A stretch of DNA of 30,746 nt from an uncultured Treponema sp. (GTDB lineage: Bacteria > Spirochaetota > Spirochaetia > Treponematales > Treponemataceae), in assembly GCA_937891125.1 (NCBI GenBank), contig CALAEZ010000036.1, positions 1 through 30,746 on the forward strand, given 5' to 3'. The notes beneath the pieces are model-generated. The model had not been told where the DNA came from, did not search any database, and saw only the letters and a list, made by a program, of their open reading frames with translations. Of the stretch, positions 25,702-30,746 are shown one piece after another (the first letter of the stretch is position 1; every line of letters begins with the position of its first letter). The position numbers were made by a program, and so were the translations under genes.

Positions 25702-26382
25702 ATGAGAATACTTTTAGTCGAAGATGAAGAGCGCCTGTCACAGGCATTGGTTGAGATTTTCAAAAAAAATCGCATTGGCATCGATGCTGTGTTGAACGGT
25801 ATCGACGGTCTTGAGTATGCACAGAGTGGCACCTATGATGCTGTTATTCTGGACATCATGCTTCCAGGCATGGACGGCATTACGGTATTGAAAAAACTCC
25901 GTGAAGAGCACAATAACGTACCAGTTCTTCTGCTTACCGCAAAGGATGACATTTCGGACAAAATCCATGGTCTGGATGCTGGCGCTGACGACTACCTGAC
26001 AAAGCCGTTTTCTACTGAAGAGTTGCTTGCTCGCGTCCGCGCACTTACTCGCCGCAAGGGTGAGATGAAGGAAGACGCTATTACCTTTATTGACCTTACG
26101 CTGAACAAGAAGAACTGCGAACTGCAGTCTGGCGAAGGCAAGGCAATCAAGCTGTCGTTAAAGGAACTGCAGATTCTTGAAATGCTGTTCGACTTCCCGC
26201 ACCAGATTATTACCAAAGAGCAGATTATCGAAAAAATCTGGGGTGGCGACGGAAACGCAGAATATAATAATGTCGAAGTCTATATCTCCTTTATTCGCAA
26301 GAAGATTGAAAATCTTCACGTTAATGCACGTATTCGTACAGCACGCGGTATTGGTTATTCCCTTGAAGAAGTGGAACGCTAG
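25702..26382 (+). CDS. OmpR-family DNA-binding response regulator
   Basis: A 226-residue two-component regulator. The receiver domain (1-120) has the acidic pocket E7-D8-E9, phosphoacceptor D51 in VILDIMLPG, T79 in LLLTA, and K101 in LTKPF. The winged-helix effector (about 128-224) has SLKELQILEMLF, ITKEQIIEKIWG, VEVYISFIRKKI and RTARGIGYSL, as in OmpR/PhoB. It should be phosphorylated by the kinase encoded 12 bases downstream and bind DNA as a dimer. The target genes are unknown; the divergent PL11 lyase gene and its own promoter are the nearest candidates. There is no ribosome binding site before the ATG. Confidence 0.96.
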   Translation: MRILLVEDEERLSQALVEIFKKNRIGIDAVLNGIDGLEYAQSGTYDAVILDIMLPGMDGITVLKKLREEHNNVPVLLLTAKDDISDKIHGLDAGADDYLTKPFSTEELLARVRALTRRKGEMKEDAITFIDLTLNKKNCELQSGEGKAIKLSLKELQILEMLFDFPHQIITKEQIIEKIWGGDGNAEYNNVEVYISFIRKKIENLHVNARIRTARGIGYSLEEVER

Positions 26383-26394
26383 GACTGTATCCGC

Positions 26395-27786
26395 ATGAAC
26401 GTAATACGCCGACTGCGAGTTCACCTGATAATCAGTATTGTGTCTGTTTTGATGGCGGTACTCGCAGTTATTCTTATAACGCTAAATATTATTCTTGTTC
26501 GCACAGAACATGCTGACATCGAACATTTTACGGAGATTCTCATCGATAATGGTGGCATGCCGCCAGCGCCTCCTATGCGTAAAGATGTAAAAAGGGGCGA
26601 AAGAGATGCGGTGAAGGCACAGAATGTGGCGCCACAAGACATGCAGCTCCAGCCTCCTGATGAGCCAACGCAGCTTTTTCTTACCGAACCGATGGTTGAT
26701 GTGGCAAGTAAGTCGCTGTCACAGCTGTTTGCGCCGCGTCTGTTTGGTGCGGGAGAATTTCACAACTTTATCACATTGCGCATTACAACGAACAACATGC
26801 TGTGCGAAATCTCTCGGCAGTTTAATTTCTTTCACTCGCAGGCAGAAATGTATGCGGTGGTAAGCCAAATTATGGCAGAGCAGAAAGAGCGAGGCTTTTA
26901 CGATTACCTGTACTATCGTATAGCGCCCTGTGATGACGGCAGTCGGTTGCTGGCTATTCTAAACTGTCAGTCTGAGCTGGCAATGCTTCACCGCATGTAC
27001 TACAGCTGCTTTTTCATCTGGCTTTTGAGCCTACTGGTTGCGTTGATAGCGGCGTGGTTTCTTTCTGACCGTGTTGTGCGGCCTGTCGAAGAAACGTTTA
27101 TTCGGCAAAAAACATTTATTTCTGACGCTGGCCACGAGCTTAAGACGCCAATTGCCGTTATTGCTGCAAATGTTGATGTTCTGTTGCCAGAATATCCCAA
27201 TAACCGTTGGCTGCAATACATTAAATCTGAAACCGACCGTATGAATCGCTTGGTAAAGGATTTGCTGTTCTTAGCGCGTGATGATGCGGGAAAGCGTGTT
27301 ATGCAGATTGGCTCATTCAGTCTGTCAAATGCGATTGAAAATGCAGTGTTGCCGTTTGAAAGCATTATCTTTGAGCAGGGAAAAACGCTTGAATATGAGA
27401 TTCAGCCAGATATTTCCTTTACCGGTGACGAACAGCAGATAAAGCAGGTTGTCATCATTTTGACGGATAATGCGATTAAAAACTCAGATGAAGGCGCGCT
27501 TATTCGCGTAACAATGAAGCAGGAGGCACAAAAAGCCGTTATTCGTGTGTACAATACGGGTATGGGCATAAAAGAAGATGACCTGCAAAAAATCTTCTTG
27601 CGCTTTTATCGCTCAGATATTTCGCGGGCACGTAAGACTGGTGGGTACGGCTTAGGTCTTGCTATTGCAAAATCTATTTCTGACGCACATGACGGCACCT
27701 TGTCTGTTGACAGTAAATACGGTGAGTGGGCAGAGTTTACCTTTACCTTGCCGCTGACCGCTTTTAAAGAAAAACAAAACGCATGA
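26395..27786 (+). CDS. Membrane sensor histidine kinase
   Basis: Partner kinase of the regulator just upstream. Layout of the 463 residues: first membrane helix about 10-34; a sensor region outside the membrane about 35-200, starting with a Pro-rich, charged stretch (GGMPPAPPMRKD); second helix about 203-224; linker; HisKA domain with phosphoacceptor H247 in SDAGHELKTP; HATPase domain with N359 in LTDNAIKNSDE, the G1 box, and GGYGLGLAIAKS near 416. The G1 box reads NTGMG, with Asn in place of the usual Asp, a variant seen in many active kinases. The signal is unknown; the sensor region matches no domain I can name. The ATG follows the regulator stop by 12 bases, and the TGA stop overlaps the next start as ATGA. 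Confidence 0.95.
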   Translation: MNVIRRLRVHLIISIVSVLMAVLAVILITLNIILVRTEHADIEHFTEILIDNGGMPPAPPMRKDVKRGERDAVKAQNVAPQDMQLQPPDEPTQLFLTEPMVDVASKSLSQLFAPRLFGAGEFHNFITLRITTNNMLCEISRQFNFFHSQAEMYAVVSQIMAEQKERGFYDYLYYRIAPCDDGSRLLAILNCQSELAMLHRMYYSCFFIWLLSLLVALIAAWFLSDRVVRPVEETFIRQKTFISDAGHELKTPIAVIAANVDVLLPEYPNNRWLQYIKSETDRMNRLVKDLLFLARDDAGKRVMQIGSFSLSNAIENAVLPFESIIFEQGKTLEYEIQPDISFTGDEQQIKQVVIILTDNAIKNSDEGALIRVTMKQEAQKAVIRVYNTGMGIKEDDLQKIFLRFYRSDISRARKTGGYGLGLAIAKSISDAHDGTLSVDSKYGEWAEFTFTLPLTAFKEKQNA

Positions 27787-29060
27787 TAGAGCTTGCAGAG
27801 GAAGAACGCGCAGCACGAGCCTTGCTTGTGGGGTTACCGGACGTACCGCTTTCCGAGCTGGAGGGACTGGTAAAAACGCTTGGCATGGAAATTGCGCGTT
27901 CTTTTTCGCTTTCTCGTATCGAAGTCGCTCCTGCGTATGGCATGGGAAGCGGCAAGGCAGAAGAAATTGCAGCACTTGCAGAAGCACTTTCTGCCGATGT
28001 TATCATTTTTGATTTTGAAATAGATCCCCGAAAACAGCGTAACTGGGAAAAGCTTTGTAAGCGCCCCGTGTTTGATCGGCAGGAAGTGATTCTGCGGATA
28101 TTTGCCCAGCGTGCCCGCACGCGCGAGGCAGTGTTGCAGGTGCGGCTTGCCCAGCTTGAATATTCACTTCCGCGGCTTGCGCACATGTACGGCGATATGG
28201 CGCGGCAGCGTGGCGGAAACTACGGCTCAAAAGGCAGCGGCGAAACGCAGCTGGAAATGGATAGGCGCGCGGTACGCGAAAAAATCTACCAGCTTAAGCG
28301 CGAGCTAAAGGCGGTTGTGAGTGACCGCGCCGTGCAGCGCTCAAAGCGCGACCGTGTGCCGCTGCCATCGTGCGCATTAGTCGGCTACACAAACGCCGGC
28401 AAAAGCAGCCTTTTGAATGCACTGACCGGAAGCGACGTGTTCGTGGAAGATAAGCTGTTTGCAACGCTCGACCCGACAACGCGCCGGCTGTCGCTTAAAA
28501 ACGGCGGCAGCCTGCTTTTGACTGACACGGTCGGCTTTATCTCGCACCTGCCACATTCGCTGGTGAATGCATTCCGCGCAACGCTTGAAGAGGCGGCGCG
28601 CGCCGATGTGCTGGTGCTAGTGCTTGACGCAAGTGACCCAGCGGTAAAAGCGCAGTATCAGACGGTCGTGAGCGTGCTTGAAGAAATCGGCGCTGACCGC
28701 GTGCCACGCATTATTGCGCTCAACAAAATTGACTGCGCGCTTTTGCCTGATGCGCTGCCCGAAGCGCGTCTTGCTTTACAGGCGCTTGCTACTTATTTTC
28801 CTGACAGCGTGCACATAAGCGCAAAAACGCATACTGGCTTTGAGGAGCTTACCGCGCGCATTACCGAGGCGCTGCTTGGCAAGGAAACAGAGTACCTGCT
28901 CCCGTATGAACAGGCGGCGCTGCTCTCTCAGATACATGCTTCTGGCGCCATTAGTGAAGAACGATGGCTTGAAGACGGTATTCATGTAAAAGCGCGCGCT
29001 GGCGTGCACAGCCGGCTTTCGGCGCTGCTTGCTCCCTACGCCTGCAATTTGGTAAGATAA
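27783..29060 (+). CDS. hflX: Ribosome-associated GTPase HflX
   Basis: A 425-residue GTPase that, in studied bacteria, binds the 50S subunit and splits stalled or hibernating ribosomes under stress. The N-terminal glycine-rich domain holds GMGSGKAEEIA near 53 and RGGNYGSKGSGETQLEMDRR near 143-162 (HflX signature). A helical linker follows, then the G domain: G1 GYTNAGKS at 201-208, G2-region ATLDPTTR, G3 DTVG at 248-251, G4 NKID at 314-317. A short C-terminal domain ends the protein. Its ATG overlaps the kinase stop by four bases (ATGA), so translation is coupled to the two-component system, an unusual partner; E. coli hflX lies in an hfq operon. Confidence 0.96.
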   Translation: MIELAEEERAARALLVGLPDVPLSELEGLVKTLGMEIARSFSLSRIEVAPAYGMGSGKAEEIAALAEALSADVIIFDFEIDPRKQRNWEKLCKRPVFDRQEVILRIFAQRARTREAVLQVRLAQLEYSLPRLAHMYGDMARQRGGNYGSKGSGETQLEMDRRAVREKIYQLKRELKAVVSDRAVQRSKRDRVPLPSCALVGYTNAGKSSLLNALTGSDVFVEDKLFATLDPTTRRLSLKNGGSLLLTDTVGFISHLPHSLVNAFRATLEEAARADVLVLVLDASDPAVKAQYQTVVSVLEEIGADRVPRIIALNKIDCALLPDALPEARLALQALATYFPDSVHISAKTHTGFEELTARITEALLGKETEYLLPYEQAALLSQIHASGAISEERWLEDGIHVKARAGVHSRLSALLAPYACNLVR

Positions 29061-29063
29061 GCC

Positions 29064-29543
29064 ATGCGTATTACGTTACATGGTGTGCTTGCTGTCATCG
29101 CGGTGGCAATTCTTCTGTTTATTATTGCGGTCAGTGCGATTGCGCTGTGCACAAAAAATGCCGTGCCAGGAAGTGGCTTACGGAAGATTGATCCGACTCC
29201 AGCGGCAGTAGAGCGCACGCGCGAGGGAACCGCTGCCTTTACACGCATTGGTCAGCTTCGCACAAGCACTAAGCTTGATGGCGATGAGCAGCGCACGGTT
29301 ATCATTGTAACGCCGTGGCTTGAATACGCTGCAGGTGATGATTCCTTGTATGAGGAGCTGGACACAAAGCAGCGCAGCCTGCGTTCAGCGATTGCTGCGT
29401 ACTTTACGCGCTTTACCGAGGCAGATTTGAAGCGGCGCGGAGAAACGCTCGTCAAAGCGGATTTGCTTGCGCTCGTTAACAGTATGCTCGTGCTTGGCAA
29501 GGTGCAGGCAATTTATTTTAACGAATACCAGTTTTTTGACTAA
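29064..29543 (+). CDS. FliL-like membrane protein
   Basis: A 159-residue protein with one N-terminal membrane helix (about 8-29) and a domain outside the membrane whose C-terminal half has the FliL pattern: YFTRFTEADLKRRGE, VKADLLALVNSML, LGKVQAIYFNEYQFFD at the extreme end. FliL sits around the flagellar stator and affects torque and swimming. No other flagellar gene is in view, so this may be a paralogue separate from the main fliL-motAB cluster. It starts three bases after hflX and belongs to the same operon. FliL family membership is fairly clear from the C terminus; a motility role is inferred. Confidence 0.75.
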   Translation: MRITLHGVLAVIAVAILLFIIAVSAIALCTKNAVPGSGLRKIDPTPAAVERTREGTAAFTRIGQLRTSTKLDGDEQRTVIIVTPWLEYAAGDDSLYEELDTKQRSLRSAIAAYFTRFTEADLKRRGETLVKADLLALVNSMLVLGKVQAIYFNEYQFFD

Positions 29544-29571
29544 CGGAAAAGCATCGGGGCAACGCGCGTGC

Positions 29572-29597
29572 AACCTTTTTGTGCCGTTCGTGTCAAA
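29572..29597 (+). promoter_or_regulatory. Candidate ECF-sigma promoter of the sigma/anti-sigma operon
   Basis: AACCTT (29572-29577, in GCAACCTTTTT) followed after 15 bases by TCAAA (29593-29597, in CGTGTCAAA) resembles the AAC-type -35 and TC-type -10 of RpoE-like ECF promoters. Predicted transcription start is near 29603, just before GGAG (29606-29609) and the ATG at 29618. Auto-regulation is inferred. Confidence 0.4.
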
Positions 29598-29617
29598 CAA
29601 ACAACGGAGTTTTTAGT

Positions 29618-29971
29618 ATGAATACAGCAGTTATGAGTCCTGCGGCGCAGGTCATTGTGGCAATTATTCCTATTGTTGGCATTTTTATCGGCGGCATTAT
29701 CGTTTTTTTTTCGCTCTTGTGGCATCACCATGAAGTAAAGCAGCAGATAAAGCTTGGTACCTATAAGCGGGAGTCATTTAATTTTAAAATGTACTCGCTT
29801 TTAATCGGCATTTTGCTGACCGTGTTAGGCGCAGTGCTGTCGATATTCTTTCTGGTGCTAAAAGGTTGCTCGCCTGCGCTCCTTGGCGGGCTGGTGCCAT
29901 TTTCTGTTGGCATTTCACTCGTTGTATTTTACGCATTGAATCCAGATTTTAAGACAACGCATGAAGCCTGA
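29618..29971 (+). CDS. Small membrane protein, DUF6249-like, upstream of ECF sigma factor
   Basis: A 117-residue inner-membrane protein. Helix one is at about 13-35 (IPIVGIFIGGIIVFFSLLW), followed by a basic, His-rich loop (HHHEVKQQIKLGTYKRESFNF), and two more helices at about 55-77 and 83-105. The layout (membrane helix, charged loop with a Lys-x-Gly motif, two helices) resembles small proteins (DUF6249 group) found beside ECF sigma factors in other bacteria; this is resemblance only. I chose the ATG at 29618 because GGAG lies eight bases upstream; an in-frame ATG-free extension to 29579 has no such site. The stop overlaps the sigma factor start by 11 bases, so the two are coupled. It may take part in sensing envelope state. 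Confidence 0.7.
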   Translation: MNTAVMSPAAQVIVAIIPIVGIFIGGIIVFFSLLWHHHEVKQQIKLGTYKRESFNFKMYSLLIGILLTVLGAVLSIFFLVLKGCSPALLGGLVPFSVGISLVVFYALNPDFKTTHEA

Positions 29972-30554
29972 TTCAACTGCGTCTGGCGGCACTTTTTTTC
30001 TGGTGCAAAAGCGCGACCTAAGTCTTATCAAACAGACGCTTGCAGGAGATTCTTCTGCCTTTGCCAAGCTGGTGAAGCATTATAAAAAACGCATACAGCG
30101 CATGGGCCTAAGCTTTTTTAAAAATGAAACAGATACAGACGATTTTGTCCAGGAAGTGTTTGTCAAGGTCTACACGAGCCTGGCACATTTTAAGGGAGAG
30201 GCTGCATTTGCAACGTGGCTGACGCGCATTGCCTACAACACCGCGTTTTCGATTATCAAACGCAGACGTACCTTTTTGCCGCTTGCTGATGAGGTAGAGC
30301 TGCTTGACCCCGATTTGACTCCAGAAGAGCAGCAGATTCGTGCTTTGACAATAGCTGCCGTGCGGGAGGCGGTTCGGGAGCTGCCAGAAAAGTACGCAAT
30401 CTGTCTGGAGCTGTACTTTTTTTACGACCTGTCTTATGAAGAAATCGCTGTTATTACCAGTCTTCCGCTGAATACACTAAAATCACACATTTTTCGAGCT
30501 AAAAAGATTTTGCGTGATAAGCTAAAAGGATTTTACCATGATGAGCAAAACTAA
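29961..30554 (+). CDS. RNA polymerase sigma factor, ECF (RpoE-like) family
   Basis: A 197-residue alternative sigma factor. Region 2 spans about 24-100: FAKLVKHYKKRIQRM, the core-binding DFVQEVFVKVYTSL at 61-74, and FATWLTRIAYN near 83-93 for -10 recognition. Region 4 spans about 132-188: LPEKYAICLELYFFYDLSYEEIA and LPLNTLKSHIFRAKK, the helix-turn-helix that reads the -35. Region 1.1 and region 3 are missing, as in all ECF factors. The start overlaps the small membrane protein gene. The last 17 bases overlap an anti-sigma gene with its own AAGGA site. The signal and regulon are unknown; the membrane protein and zinc-type anti-sigma suggest envelope or redox stress. Confidence 0.95.
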   Translation: MKPDSTASGGTFFLVQKRDLSLIKQTLAGDSSAFAKLVKHYKKRIQRMGLSFFKNETDTDDFVQEVFVKVYTSLAHFKGEAAFATWLTRIAYNTAFSIIKRRRTFLPLADEVELLDPDLTPEEQQIRALTIAAVREAVRELPEKYAICLELYFFYDLSYEEIAVITSLPLNTLKSHIFRAKKILRDKLKGFYHDEQN

Positions 30555-30746
30555 TAGTGCCGCTGTCACCACCGGCCAGGAGAAACAAATGCCTGAAAAC
30601 GCTTTGTGTGAGCAGGTGATGAATCGCTTTTTGGAGCTTGATAAGGGCGAGCGTCTTCCGTTTAGTGTTACGCTGCATCTTTTGCGGTGCAAGCAGTGCC
30701 GCACACAGGTGCGCTTGCTTTCGATAGCAGAGCGCGTTGCTTCGCG
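30538..30746 (+). CDS. Zinc-type (ZAS) anti-sigma factor, 3' end cut by window edge
   Basis: An open frame from ATG ATG at 30538/30541 runs without a stop to the window edge (69 codons). AAAGGA at 30525-30530 lies seven bases before the first ATG. Residues MNRFLELDKGE are followed by HLLRCKQC, the HxxxCxxC zinc motif of ZAS-domain anti-sigma factors, which clamp a cognate ECF sigma until a signal (often thiol oxidation or envelope stress) releases it. A further Cys (residue 24) precedes the motif. It overlaps the sigma gene by 17 bases, the usual arrangement. Any membrane helix and sensor domain lie beyond the window, so the signal cannot be read. Confidence 0.8.
   Translation, partial: MMSKTNSAAVTTGQEKQMPENALCEQVMNRFLELDKGERLPFSVTLHLLRCKQCRTQVRLLSIAERVAS

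Noticed and set aside
29552..29580. GC-rich ACGCGCGT followed by CTTTTTG as a terminator after the FliL-like gene
   Set aside because: The stem is short and imperfect, and the T run is better explained as part of the ECF-type -35 element.

Overview
The window most resembles a Treponema-type spirochaete, probably from a gut, rumen or oral community. Pointers are BspA-type leucine-rich repeat lipoproteins of the Treponema/Bacteroidetes kind, a FliL-like protein next to hflX, a threonyl-tRNA synthetase without a TGS domain, a homopolymeric G tract inside a surface lipoprotein gene, and plant-polysaccharide enzymes (a family PL11 rhamnogalacturonan lyase and a GH2 beta-galactosidase). The genus is inferred from gene content and was not tested.

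Layout. Positions 1-590 (-) hold the 5' part of a secreted protein that runs off the left edge. From 741 (+) come sufS, uvrA and a transaldolase, ending in a strong terminator near 5870. A minus-strand block follows. It holds two BspA-type LRR lipoproteins in one operon (12101 down to 5934), a decayed MATE transporter remnant (12176-12532), ackA, and an OppA-like binding protein overlapping an unrecognised gene. Then come thrS and lacZ (+), a PL11 lyase (-) facing lacZ across a shared terminator, and a long plus-strand run: OmpR-type response regulator, histidine kinase, hflX, fliL-like gene, small membrane protein, ECF sigma factor, and a zinc-type anti-sigma factor cut by the right edge.

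How the genes fit together. PL11 lyase, GH2 galactosidase, transaldolase and acetate kinase suit an anaerobic fermenter that degrades pectin side chains and gains ATP from acetyl phosphate. The LRR lipoproteins, peptide-binding protein, two-component system and ECF sigma/anti-sigma pair form the envelope and signalling part.

Main discoveries. (1) The first BspA gene has a start codon with a good ribosome binding site, but it is out of frame with the rest of the protein because of a run of nine G in the signal-peptide region. Ten (or seven) G would restore a complete lipoprotein, so it looks phase-variable and is OFF in this copy. (2) uvrA is mosaic: codon choice changes sharply near 3800-3950, at the linker between the two ABC halves, and everything to the left has the other style. 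This is either a recombination junction or a chimeric assembly. (3) Several genes (sufS, uvrA, ackA, the response regulator, possibly the gene ending at 15666) have a -10 box touching or only 4-8 bases before the start codon and no ribosome binding site, which suggests leaderless mRNAs. (4) The ECF sigma operon has a candidate self-recognised promoter.

No rRNA, tRNA, CRISPR array, insertion sequence or phage gene was seen. The only stretch over 300 bases without an intact gene is 12102-12673, which holds the bspA promoter, the MATE remnant and the ackA terminator.
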